From Oscheius tipulae (taxonomy: Eukaryota > Nematoda > Chromadorea > Rhabditida > Rhabditidae): 64,000 nucleotides of DNA. Position numbers and translations under genes: made by a program. The notes beneath the pieces were generated by a model that ran no database searches, was not told the DNA's origin, and saw only the letters and a program-made list of their open reading frames with translations. The stretch is from NCBI GenBank assembly GCA_037178975.1, contig JASJZH010000006.1, forward strand, positions 5,208,001 to 5,272,000, given 5' to 3'. This document shows positions 23,401-35,274 of the stretch, piece after piece (positions within the stretch are counted from its first letter, which is position 1; each line of letters begins with the position of its first letter).

Positions 23401-25566
23401 CTGCAGCAACTGGACAGGCAGCTGCTAACGTCGGAGAGTGACACGCCCTACGATCAGACTGATGATGCTCCAGCTTACGAATGGGACGACTACAAGGTAT
23501 ACATCGGAAGCAAAACATGGGCCTTAAATCTTATGCTACAAGCGGTGCTATCGGGGAGACTTTGTGCGACGGCATAGACCATTTGCAGACATTTGGCGGC
23601 TCGTAAAAGACCCTCTATACTTCCCTTTCTCCGTCTAATGTTTGCTTTTCACTGCAAGTTTTTAAAATTTTTAATTGTACAAAAAAGGGACGGTCGGAGG
23701 GTTATCAGCAAAAAACCGGTCAAATTATCCGGAATAGCATTTGTTCCAAGCAGATTAATATCAGATTAACAGTGCTGTCAGCAGCGTGAGACTTATTTCG
23801 GGCAAACATAGCCGGAAAACAGGTTCCCTCCTTATCTCTGCCGGGTACAAGACAATTTTGAATCTCCTCCAGTTCATTCTTCCCTTCTCTCCGCAGCATC
23901 AATTAAAATGACCCCTCAATTTCTATGCATATTGAGGCCCTGCAAGCTATTGACAACTGGCTGTCGCCGTGGCTACCTTTTGGTTCACGGCATGGTTCTC
24001 TCTCTCGACCCCTCTACGTAATTAGACCTGGACAGGTGTCCAAATGACCACCCTCAATGGTCAGCACGCATATCGAAAATTTTCATGTTTGCGCACTGGC
24101 AGCCGGTTATTCCGGTTACTACTTCTTTCGTACCTCTTCACCTAATTATCTATTTTGCAGCCACCAGAGAAGGACGATTCTATGCCAGATGACATGTCAC
24201 AGGCAAAATCTGAGAGTGTGTTGGGAGAAGACTACGATTTCTGCTATCACTTCTCAGCATCAGACAATGTCCGTCGTTTGGCCGAAGAGAGTCGAGCTCA
24301 TTTGAGGATTGTCGAGAAGTTTGTGGAGAGTGACGACGTCGATCCTCGTCAAATAGTAGGCAAGAAGTTTAAGCTTGTATTTCTGTTTATTCAGGCTAAC
24401 ATCGAGCTTATTTGCCGTACAAATCTCCGTCAGCTGGACACGGCTATCAAAATCAGTGTTCATGCCGATGTGACCGACATCCGAGATCTACGACAGCAGT
24501 GGTCCCGTCTTTTGAACAACGTGAACAGTCCGGCTACTCAGCTCCTCCACAAGGTTATTTTGTTTTACGTTTTATAACCAGAAGAGCGTTTAGATCGGCA
24601 GATTCAGTAACTCGCTCCGTGATCTTCATTCATCAAATCCTGCAGCCGTCTTAAATTCAATGGCTGAAATCAGATCGAAAGAAGATGCCAATTCTGCCCT
24701 TGATGCTATCGTGCTGATTCATAAGCGACTGTCTGGAGAACGAGATGAGCTTAGGTTTGTGTTTCAATCTCTAGTACACTCTACGCTTTCAGAGACCTTC
24801 TACAATCGAAGATCTTCAGAGCAGAATTACCGGAGATAACTGACGAGTTTGATGCTATCTCTGAGGGTTATGACGAGGCTGTTCACAAGATTGACAATCT
24901 TGTTCTAACACTGAAGAAGCTCAACAGTGACTGGTCGGACTGGAACTCTATGCAGAAGGAGATCCGTCAGTGCATGTCTTCTATTGAAGAACGACTGAAA
25001 ACTACCAACTTTGATCAAACTTCTGTTCTGGATCAAATGGAGCTCTGTCAGGAGAGGATGAACAGCCTTGAGACAATGTGCAACTACCTCACCTCGTCTC
25101 TCAACAGCATTCAAGACGATGAGACCAAGATTGCTCCTGACTTCAAAGCTGAAATCTCGCTTTATACCAATGCTCTGCAGCAGCTGAGATCCAGATTCAA
25201 TGAAGTGATACGCGTGCCGACACCTCCGACTCCATCCTCTCACTTTGTACCTCGTCTCCCGATCTCACCTATTGCTACCTCTACCCCACAAAAAGCTGTT
25301 AAGCGGAAGACCAGACAGACACAGACAAGAGTTGCCTCTGCTGCTGTTGAACCCAAGCAATCAGTCGGCAGTCGGATCTACAGAACGGTATTTTGTCGAC
25401 GTCTATCTGTGTGACACCTCCGTTTCAGATCTCCTCAAGTTGGCTGATCAAAGGACTTCTCGGTCTCTCTCTGATCGCCGCAGTTGCAGCTCTGTTCTTC
25501 ACTGCTGTCTACGGAGCAAAGTTCGGTCCTCATCTGACTTATGTCCGTGGTCCTCCTCCCGTTTAA
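14490..25566 (+). CDS. unc-83: UNC-83-like KASH-domain nuclear migration protein (5' end incomplete)
   Basis: Outer nuclear membrane protein that recruits microtubule motors and binds SUN proteins through its KASH tail. Exons: 14490-14582, 16708-16885, 16925-17061, 19192-19256, 19298-19436, 21558-21700, 21882-22019, 22336-22523, 22688-22818, 22976-23276, 23336-23496, 24161-24355, 24395-24553, 24594-24754, 24793-25387 and 25429-25566. All phases agree, giving 973 residues; the start exon was not found. The body is helical and spectrin-like, with an acidic stretch and basic PPIKRARR near exon 6 and Ser/Arg-rich linkers. The last exon encodes a membrane segment then GPHLTYVRGPPPV at the C-terminus, the KASH signature. 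Introns of 2.1 kb (14583-16707, 17062-19191, 19437-21557) contrast with the compact neighbours; I see nothing in them. Intron 24356-24394 is in frame and could be retained. UNC-83 rather than ANC-1 or ZYG-12 is inferred from size and KASH form. Confidence 0.85.
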
Positions 25567-25990
25567 ACGCTTTCGCTTGGCCCGTTGATACCAATGGTCA
25601 CACTCTTACAGTATTCCCTTTTGCCTAGCATTTCTCACTTGTGTCTCTCATCTATAAGATTAGAGCCTTTTAGAGTCCGGGTGTCGCGCAATCCTTACAA
25701 ATACACTTTAAAATCGATTGATGAAACAATAATCTCAAAAAAATCAGGTAACCAGCCATTTCCCCCAATGTTATAGACGCCTAATAAACCAAAAAAAAAG
25801 AAAATAAAGTAGTACCCAGTGATCTTGTTATTTGGAGATGTTGCTGTGTATGAGCCGTACACTATCGTGTCATTGTTGTTGTTCAACGCTGATTTCCTCC
25901 TGCCTCTATTCAAGCATATTGAATAAATTTTAGAAAACGGTTTATCAATGTGACAAAGTACCAAATATATGAGGTTTTGATGCGATTACC
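25567..25990. other. intergenic 3' of unc-83
   Basis: The 3' UTR of the KASH gene, with AATAAA-like sequences near 25760-25810 in an A-rich tract. No coding sequence seen. Confidence 0.45.
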
Positions 25991-26130
25991 TCTGGTAGGC
26001 CAAGCAATATTGGCGTCGGTTAAAATTTGGATGAGGGTTCAATCCCCGTCGGAGCATTTTCTCTTGTCGGTTCCTTTTTCGGAAAACAACTGTTAGATCT
26101 TGTCTAGTGTTCGGAAACTGGTATGGACGA
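25991..26130 (+). repeat. SINE-like element with 5S-rRNA-like head, copy 1
   Basis: About 140 bases that match, in reverse orientation, the element at 26381-26523 (by hand count 13 mismatches in 135 ungapped columns). The 5' part resembles the internal promoter region of metazoan 5S rRNA, though this copy has lost part of the 5S-like TACTTGGATG. It is followed at once by GGTTCAATCCCC, which fits the tRNA B-box, and then a non-5S body containing TTTTTCGGAAAACAACTG. That combination is expected of a Pol III-derived SINE. The left edge is diverged compared with copy 2. Confidence 0.7.
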
Positions 26131-26380
26131 TTTCTTATTTTTTTCTCATTGAAATCCTTGAAATCCCGGACTTGTTCCATTCTCCCGACCCCACCATTGG
26201 CGATACATTTTTCGTATTGAAGACGTGATTTTTTAGCTTAGTGATAATCCACAAAATTGTAAATCGGATCAAGAGCTACAATTTTGCGGAACATCGCAAA
26301 ACTGAAATCTCTCATCTTCGGCATTCACAACAATTTTTTTTCACCTTGAAGAGGCGGCTGTTTCGGGTACTTATTTAATC

Positions 26381-26523
26381 CATAACAGTTTCCGAACACT
26401 AGACAAGATTTAACAGTTGTTTTCCGAAAAAGAAACAGGCAAGAAATAATACTCCGACGGGGATTGAACCTTCATCCAAGTACTAACCGACGCCAACATT
26501 GCTTGGCCTACCAGATCGGACCG
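26381..26523 (-). repeat. SINE-like element with 5S-rRNA-like head, copy 2
   Basis: Minus-strand copy of the element at 25991. Read on the minus strand it begins CGGTCCGATCTGG, contains AAGCAA and GTTAGTACTTGGATG, all close to the internal region of nematode 5S rRNA as I remember it, then the B-box-like GGTTCAATCC and the shared body. It is the better preserved of the two at the 5S-like end. It is too divergent and too long to be a 5S gene. The pair is inverted with a 250-base gap. Confidence 0.7.
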
Positions 26524-26620
26524 TGTTTGTACTGCACTTAACGCAAAGAGAGAGGGAGGTGAGATTATCCCTTTAAAAAGTTCTATTGTACAGAGCAAAC
26601 CTGAAAAATTTATGACAATG

Positions 26621-29600
26621 CTATAAAACGACTACCTTGGTCTTCAGTTTTGGATCTTGACGGATATCTTCACAGCGACAGTCTTCTCCTTTTCCATGAG
26701 AATGGCCTCGGGTCTTCGTTTCTCTTGCTTTCACTAATTTCATCTTTTCCGAACCTCTTTTGCCAATTTCCGGTAGAACCTTAGGAGAGTGAACGGATTT
26801 GACGCACTCACCTTTTTCTCCTGAAGTTCTGGTTCCTTCTTCTGCTGACTGTCCAACAACTTCTTTGCCGAACGCATTTCTTTGCTTTGAGCTATCTTTT
26901 TCTTCTAAAAACACTCAGTTCCGAATTTTATGGTTCACCTCAAGCCGGTCATCTTTTTTCCACATATCCTCCGGATCTGTGCTGTCATTTTCATGAGCGC
27001 TACTGCTTTGGGCACGTTGAGGCAGATCAATTGGGATTCGGTCAGCCGGTTCAGCAACAAAGTCCGTCGACATTGTTCTAACTTCTGAGACCATAATATT
27101 TAGGAATATCAATCGTTTCACCATCAGTTTCAGAGACCCCGTTAATATATTCTACAGTTGGATGCGGTGTGTTGGCTGTTGAGAGCGTTGGTTCTCCGTT
27201 GATCATTGGAGTGGCTGTAGCAGAGGTCAGACTGATACTAATATCGTCCTGAAGCCGATCATCCCGATCCTGAATCGTAGACGAATCCAGTGATACCACA
27301 CTGGCTGATTTTTCAATCCTTTCTGCAAGACAACAAAATATTGGGAGCGAAATCTCTATTCTACCTGGTAGGTTAATTGGAACAGTGTCTACCATGTGAG
27401 AGTGACTTTCAAGCTTGGAAAGCGGTTTCGGTTCAGTTTGTCTAAAAGTTGCACCGTGTATCCAAATAAACTTACTTTTTTGGAGTTTTTTCAAGTGTTT
27501 TCAAGAGCTGATCTTTCCCTCTCGTATTGATGGCTTCTGCGAAAGCAGTTGGATAGGAGGCGCTGAAGAGGGCAGTACTGGATACTTGAGCAAGAGTTTG
27601 TTGTAGGGACTGAATCTCAATTTTATGCAATGACAAGCATGCTCACTTTATTAATATCAGCAGTTTCTGAAGTGTCCGAAGCCCGTCTAGAATAAGAGGA
27701 ACCAGAACGAGAGTGATCGGTGGATTCTCTGAAAAACTCCAAATGATACAAAATGTCTAGGATGTGAATCGATGTTGTGGCCAGGGAAGACGCATTAATG
27801 ATGAGGCACGCAAAAACTATCACCACGATTCACGCAAACATACCCCCAATTCATACTCATTCGGCTGAGTGCAGATGTACGATCGTGATCTTCTTCCAGC
27901 TCTTCAAAACCGTCCTCATGTTCTTCCTGGGACAACAACTAAGTCAGATAGTAGTGAAACAAACTTGATCAATTTCCGGTCTTTTCGGAGGATGTGTAAG
28001 ATATCTCGGTCGACCGCTCTTTGACACAACTTCATAAGCCTTCATATCTCCTTTGCCCTGAGCGGCTTGCAAGCACTGGATATAAAAAGAGCAGTACCTT
28101 CACGTTGATGACTCCTCGATGTTTTACCTTGAACTTATTGGGGGACTGTCTGTCTAGTCTGTCTTTTGTACGTTGTCCGATTTGAATGGTCATTGGCTAA
28201 AAGTATAATTTGAAAATGACATTAGTTTAATTTTGAATGTGAAAATGACTTTAGTGTAAGATATACCACTTTATTGTGACTTTCCATTCTTGATGCGCAG
28301 TTAACAGTGTCTCCAAAAAGACAATAACGCGGATTTTTGGCACCAACAATTCCTCCAACACATGGTCCCGTGAACATTCCAATCTTGACTTGGACCCTCT
28401 TCCCGTCCGCGAACTTCATATCACTTTCCTTCATTTTGTTTATCATGTGGAGACAACAGTCGGCCATTATAGTCGTGTCAAAGTCATCCCTGAATTTTTG
28501 ATCAACCAGCACTATCCTCATACTTATAAGGTACTCCAGCTGAAATCATATACGATTCTCCGATGGTTTCCACTTTGTACACGCCATGAATATCAACCAT
28601 TTCATCGAATGTGAGGTAGACTCCATTCAAAAGATTGACAATGTCAACAGGTGTCATTTGATCGGTCTGACGAGCAAAATCTACGACCTGCAAACCAAAC
28701 CCTTCTAGTTGAAATCGATGTGAACCTTGACAAAAGCAATTGTGACACATTCGAAACTCTCGCATTGGTCTGATCGTCCAGTTCTGAGCATTGTGTTGGC
28801 CACATCAACCGGCATCATCTGTGAAAGAAGCTGCCGAGCTTTCCGCTTGTTGTCAGCAATTTCACGAGTCATTTCGGTTAGAACCCAAAGCAAAATAAAG
28901 AAAACCACACAAGCCTACCTGACTGCGCTGCTTCTCACTTTGAAGAAGGTTCTTCAGGTGATCACTCTTTTGAATAGAAGCCATGATAATTTCTCTGTTG
29001 CAGTCTGCGTCCCCGTAGTCATTCAGAAACAGGCCCATACGAAACATGTCATCCAGGCCGTCAACTCTTAATTGTGTTTCTGACATTGTTTAATATTAGT
29101 GCATACACGCAAGTAGCTAGAAGAATGAACATTTCACAGCTTTTCAAATACACGATCGGACCTCTTAGCACAACATATGGTAGGTTTTCTGAATTAAAGT
29201 GCATGCGTGAACTACAGGTATGCCTTACGATCGTTATATTCATCGTCTCGTTTTTCTGCCGTCTCAACCTTCACCTGCTCTTCAGTTACATCGTTCACTT
29301 TCAATGTTATGGCATCTTGGCTTTTTTTCACAACAGGATGAAGAGACTCCAATTGGAAATTGCAATTTTCATGAGCCAGACACTAAACTTTGAACTGAAA
29401 CCCCAGGTTTTAGTCTCTTACTCCCTCTGCTGTGAATTTAATACATGGTTTCTGCAAATCGAATAGATCAACCATGTTCTGACCAGGAATTTCCGGCATC
29501 AGATTAAGCAATCCTTGCCCACACATGATTATCTGAATCAGGAGTGCTGAAGTAACGTTTATGGCCTACATCCAACTTCCTGTTGAAGGCGACATGAAAG

Positions 29601-30425
29601 GGGAACATTTTGAGAAAAGATATTGTATCGACGGGAAGATACTCGTTCAAGTTTTTGACTCGTTCTTTGAGTCTAAAGAAGATTGAACTGTTTCAATGTA
29701 TTCACCTGTTATCTAGACCGAGACCGGTGTTATTAAAACTGAGCTGAATGATCACGAATAGAAACTTTCCCTTCTCCTTCTTCTTCAGAATCTGGAACAG
29801 TAACTCCTTAGTTTGTAAGTGAAGAAGAGGAAACCTTTACTCCAAGCTCTTGTTTGTAGAAAATTCTTGCTAGCTCCACTAACTGCCCGATAACATAAGA
29901 AATATAGCCTTGTCGGCGAGACCTAAGAAAGTAATCTAAGGTAAGTATAAGCTCACCGATAGTGCAGGATAAGTCCATCTTCCGTCTCAGCTGAACAGTA
30001 AAATGAAGGAGCACGGATCTTGGGATAACTAAAAACAGTTATCAATCTCCATTTGTTACCTGAATCGGAAGTACTCGTGCAAGTTATCCAGTCCTTTGAG
30101 GAAGTCGGAGAATCTTCGGCCCATAACGTGCATCAAGTCTCCATAGCCGTGGCGAATCAAAAACTGGACGAAGAAACGACCAGCCAAAACTCCGACTTGA
30201 TCAGGTGTCATTCCAGTAATCTCGCATGTAGCTCTCAGAAGGTTAGGAACAATATGCTCAGAGTATGTGTCATGAGTCGAAATTGATTTGTCTTCCAATT
30301 GAGTGAGCTCTAAGATCTGTAGAAACAATTTTTCTATTCTTGTTTATACAAACCTGAGCCAAAACTTGCGAACCGAAGTTTTCCTGGATCATAAAGCGGA
30401 CGCCTTCAATAATGAGACCGTACAT
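26621..30425 (-). CDS. atypical soluble guanylate cyclase (H-NOX, GCY-31/33-like)
   Basis: Cytosolic gas-sensing guanylate cyclase subunit. Twenty-three exons join in phase from ATG at 30425 (30354-30425, 30060-30316, 29957-30028, 29835-29922 ... 26812-26904, 26621-26779) to 952 residues. N-terminal H-NOX domain: start MYGLIIEGV, a candidate haem-ligand His in LDNLHEY, and the YxSxR motif as YRSRR. Then the H-NOXA dimerisation region with [12 protein letters not shown] and [10 protein letters not shown], a short coiled coil, and the cyclase domain with VYKVETIGE and [14 protein letters not shown]. The guanine-contact Glu and Cys are present, but the two metal-binding Asp positions read Lys (AFVKVV) and Glu (TIGESY), so it looks beta-like and may need a partner. 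A roughly 300-residue charged, low-complexity tail follows. The long tail recalls C. elegans GCY-33, but I do not assign the number. Confidence 0.88.
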
Positions 30426-30752
30426 TTTTTGTAAAAATGAGCCAAGTCGGACGGAAAATAGGAAGGACTGATTTGGTATCTCCGGAAACGTGGAGATGGC
30501 TCAGACTTCCGTACATTAGCGCGACCGACGACAAACAAATATTGCTACAATAAAACCGGTGATAATTTGTGTATTCATTGACTGATTTATTCTAATAAAT
30601 TGAGACACTGACACATACTATATGTGTATAGAAAAGATCCTATGTAGACTCGTGAAACCCTAGTTGTATTTCCAACTCCGGAAATTGCTTAGAACAACAA
30701 TTAAAACAAAGGGTACTCGTAGACAACCCTGTGAGATCAACAAGATTGAACT
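30426..30752. other. intergenic, protease to cyclase
   Basis: 327 bases between two minus-strand genes: the 3' UTR of the protease and the leader of the cyclase. No strong acceptor just before the cyclase ATG. Nothing else seen. Confidence 0.4.
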
Positions 30753-33700
30753 CTAGAAACAATTGTCTATTGATGAGGGTTCTTTCCCATGGGAGGAATT
30801 GAAATCTTCGGCTTCGGGCGAGGGAACATCGATAGATGAACACGGGTACTCTCCATGCAGTTGATTTCTTGCTAAAACAGTAGTTTTATATAAGACTTGG
30901 CGAAACCTTACGTAATTGTGTTTAAGTTCTCCATTCTGCTGTTCAGAGACTCGCGAATCTTTGCTGTCAGTATTTCCGTGGACGTAAATAGCAACCAGAC
31001 GTCTTTCCGGCGCGTTGTTCTTGATTTTGCGGTCAAAGAAGTCAAGCATGTCATCCTTAGTTAGTAACTTCAGAATTTCGGCCTGGTTCTCACCTGAATG
31101 CGAAATGATTAAAATGCTTAAATTTGTCTCACGTTTGTCAAAGTTGTAATATCTGGATTCGATCTCGTTCCAATAACGCCGATGACGCTCTCCCAGTGTC
31201 TTCGGCTTTTCCAGCAGCTTGGTAATTACGGCCTCAATCTCGCCTTTCAATGTTTCTTCAGACATTTCCACCAAAGTGTTCTGAAAAATGGTTCACTGTG
31301 ATTACTGTGTATCTTACCCTCTCGTTGTCAAGGAAGTTTTGAATCCTGGACATGACATAGTCGGGATTTTGAGGTCCCTGGACAATGACTTCAAAACCAA
31401 GTGTTCCAGCGGATAGCCTTGGACCGGTCCATACAATGTATCCCAGCTGTTCATTGGTACGAAGTTGATTGAATGCCGACTCTTTCATGATTTGAAGAAG
31501 AAGCAGAAGGAGAGCATGATCTTTGTCGTTCTAGATATAAGATTATAAAAGCAAAATCTAGTTCAGTTACCTGTACACCAATCTGGAAAAGGGCTTCCAC
31601 AGCAGAATTTTGATGTGTTCCTTGGAAGTGTCTGTAGATCATCGGCACACCACAGTCCATTGCAAACTCTTTCTTCAGCCCAGTCTCGTTGTGATACAGT
31701 GAGCGATGAGCCCAGGTCACGTCTTGAAGCAGTCCAGTGATGTTCTTTCCAAGTTGAAGTGCTTCATCCTTGGTCACATTTCCATGAGCAAAAACTTCAG
31801 TATGGAAGGTTTCTAAGAGTTTCTGCTTGTGTGCTTTGAGATCGTCGAGCGTGACTCCTTCTCCTGCTTGTCGCACTTGTTTTTTGCTCCATTTGTGCTC
31901 CGAGAGCAACAATCCAAGACACTCTTGTGAGATTGAATGTGGCTGGTTGTGCTCGAAGTTCTCCAGAGAACGCTTGTAATTGTCCAGCAGAACAGCGAAT
32001 CTACCCTGGTCCGGCTCAAAGAGAACAAGGCGTTCAACCAAATCTTGCATGAAGTTGGGCTGTTTTTCGTCGTATCCACTTGTCTAAAGTTGATGATTAA
32101 CGAGCAAAGGGGTACTGAATAACCTCAATACTGAAAGAGTCCATTCCAAAATCTACATGGTACTTCATTCCAGCAATTGTAGCGTTGTAGGTTTGCTCTC
32201 CTAGAGAATCATGGAACGCATACAGCCAGAGAGTAGAGATGAATGCCGTTCGCGGACACTTGGCCAAGAGAGGGGTGAACACATTGACCTGGAAAAGCAA
32301 GTAAGTTATTTAAAATAATGTGAAACCTTGATGTGCATTTTTGGCATATTGAACTCGTTGTCCTGTCTGTACCAAACCCGAGTGTAGGCATCGTTGTAAA
32401 TCATCTCTGGGTGTAGTCTAGATATTTTCATTGATATTAAATAAATAAAAGCGCTTACGTTGTATTGGGGTCTCTAGCCTTCAGATTGAAATTGGTTGGA
32501 ATGTAGCCGTTTTTGTGAGGAAGATGGAGAAGTGTGTTTGGAGATTCTACAGCAGCTTGGAAATTTCGAATGGAACTCTCGGGGAACTTTTCGATACGAA
32601 TGTCCGTTCCGTATACAGGTTCCTTTGTCATTGGTTTTCCTTTTTCCACTCCCAGAGCAATGACTTCCGCTACCATCTTGTCCGGACGAAGACATTGAAT
32701 TAGTTGTCTGCAAAGATCCGGTTTGTATTCGGACATGAGCAAAGTGTGTGAAAGAATGTCTTCGAAAGGAATTCTCTGAAGCCCACTAGCCAGCGAAGTA
32801 GCGAATGAACATGGATTTTCCTTGTCCTGAACCAACGTAATAACCAAAAAATAGATTGTCTACCTTGAACGTAAACTTCATTTCCCCAATTTCCTTCAGT
32901 TCTTCATAGATCCACGGCTGCGGTGCCTCTCTTCCCAAAAGTCCAATGTATTGGAACATCATGTGAATAACGTCATCAACGTGGCTCATACCGGCTTAAG
33001 GAGGTTTAAGTAAAAACACGACAGATAATCCACCTTCACTGAGGTCTACGCAGATGCTAAAAGAAGACATTCCCCGAGCCAAGGTTGATGATCCGGCACT
33101 CAAAGAGCTTACCCAACCCTTTGCTTTCAGCGCAGACAAGAGAGATCCCTCTCCTTCATGACCAAGCAGATGAGCTGGGATTTGGAGATAATAAGGCCAA
33201 CGGATACGACTTACAAACTATGTGATCGGGCTGAGATTTGTACTCATCTTCAAAATAGGGTACTGGGAAAGAGACCTTTAGCATACGGTTGTCCTTGACG
33301 GGTACAATCTGAATTACGTGATTGGAACTCAAAGTGAGAAGCATACATCGATACGTCGTTTCAATTCTTCATCTCCGTATGGATGTTCAGTCCAGTACTT
33401 CTTCTCAACATCCTTGTCAGGAATCTTTTCCAATTCAAGCTGTAATACGTAGTTCTCCAATTCATCGAGTGACTCCTTCCCAACAATCACCATTCGCATT
33501 CTAAATCATAGAATAGCGAAAAAGGAATGAGACTTTTACATGTTGGAACTGTAATATTTCTTGTGGAAGTCTAGAAGAACTTCTCTTGGATTCAAACCTT
33601 TGGCTTCGGCTTCCGATCCCAGAGTATTCTTGTCTCCTGTGCCGAATTTTCCGTAGTCGTGTCCTGGCTTAGACAGATACCTTTAAGCATACAAAGTCTC

Positions 33701-34615
33701 TTACAAAACCGCTATACTACCTGCTGACTTGTAAGATTCTCCACGCATCGTTTTTCAAATTGTTTTGATGTTCTGAATCGACAGCCAGTACTTCCTTCCC
33801 CGTGGCTGACTCCGTGAATTGTGGGGTCAGAAAAAACTGCGCAAATCGATCTAGGGCGGGCTACAAAAACCAAAGTAATGAATATAATAACTATGACTCA
33901 CGAAGAGGGCATCTGGCTTGACGTCAAAGTGATAGTTGGTATGATCGGAAGCTGTGAAGGCGTTGGAACTTCCCGCATTAGCTGACAAAAACTAGAAGCC
34001 GATGATTACAAGATCATAAGTTTATCAACTTTGCTGTATTCATTTTCAGACGGATACTTTTCTGTTCCTAGGAAAAGCATGTGCTCACAAAAGTGAGCTG
34101 TTCCTGGCATGTCCCATGGGTCATGAAGATGTCCGACAGCCACATCCATAGACGCAGCGGCAATATCCGTGGCAGGATCAGACACTAAGAGGATATGAAG
34201 TCTATTCTTTAGTTGCAGCCCGCGATACTAAACAACTCTATAACACAAGACATTAAACTCTCACTTACGTCGCGAAGATCCTTAGGAGACTTCTTGAAAG
34301 TTGTGCATCTACCGACGATAGGAGATTCACCCATCTTGAGAACAAGCCTGTAAAATGAAATGCTGAGTCATGAAAAGTAGCGGAGGAGCAAAGCGACGCT
34401 ACTTTGCCAACAGACGAGCAAGAAAGCAGTGAACGGGAGAATTCATTTGTATCGAGGGATTTATTGATTAACATATGGGTGTGGCCTGGGCAACCGAGTA
34501 CAAAAACCTACTTGGGGGTCCCGTTCGCTCCTCCAGCTGAACTGCCATATAGTCGAGCTTCAGCTGTGAGGAACCTAGCTCCTACTGCTACCACTCGGCA
34601 ACCCAGAGAGAGCAT
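30753..34615 (-). CDS. insulin-degrading enzyme-type M16 metalloprotease
   Basis: Zinc peptidase of family M16A (insulysin): a closed-chamber protease that degrades short peptides in cytosol or mitochondria. Multi-exon gene, ATG at 34613-34615 behind an AACTTGCAG acceptor, stop at 30753-30755; the family is about 1,000 residues. The first exon (34512-34615) encodes a basic, hydroxylated start ([16 protein letters not shown]) that looks like a mitochondrial presequence, followed by the conserved ITKSPKD-like and YRGLQL region. The inverted zinc motif is HFCEH, followed by [16 protein letters not shown] and [16 protein letters not shown], all as in insulysin. The C-terminal half has the family segment [14 protein letters not shown] did not place every exon, but reading frames cover all four M16 domains. 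Confidence 0.9.
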
Positions 34616-35274
34616 AGGCCCTGCAAGTTGAAACAAAATGGATATTACTATGACGAAAAGCAGGAAAATATATCAATTTATTTTGTTAGCAGGTCGAAGG
34701 ACAGTTTAGACATACAACAGACAAGAAGCCAGGCTCGAGTTTCGAACTTGATACATTAGTGCCACAAAAAAAGCATGTAAAAAGCGTGAAATTAAGGCTC
34801 AAATTCTGAAGCATTATTATTGTCAAGCAAAGTGGAAAATTGCAAATATGGATAAACTGCGCACAAAGTGTTTCGCAGGATATTATGACATCAGTTGTTC
34901 CTTGCGTACCATGTTTTCAAGCAAACGCGACAAAGTTCTGTTGTATTTTAGAAAGGTACAATAAGAACCATTTAAATTTTCGAAATGTTTTGAATATTGG
35001 CTTCAGAAGTTCGAGAAATATTTCCACGCTTCCAAATCAAAGCTTTGGCCAATTTAAAATCACCTCAGAATAATGTTGAACCAATCAAAACTGCGTGTTC
35101 TCAAACTGTCTTATTCCGAAAAGAACCATTTTATAGGCCAAAAGGACCCAGCGCGTGATGAACTAAAGATGTCGAACCGAAGATAACTAATATTTTGCAC
35201 GTATGCTTGGGGGTTTTGGTGATTACCATGAATCAGAAGCGCAATGACTATTCATAAAAAGAATAAAAAACAAT
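34616..35274. other. intergenic, b561 gene to protease
   Basis: 659 bases, A-rich on the plus strand. The open frame at 34840-35073 is on the opposite strand to its neighbours and has no homology I know. Nothing else seen. Confidence 0.4.

Noticed and set aside
26030-26060. tRNA gene suggested by the B-box-like GGTTCAATCCCC
   Set aside because: No acceptor stem, A-box at tRNA spacing or anticodon arm surrounds it; the same sequence recurs inside the SINE-like copies.
26440-26523. a functional 5S rRNA gene on the minus strand
   Set aside because: Only the central region resembles 5S; the ends do not pair and the unit continues into unrelated sequence shared with copy 1.
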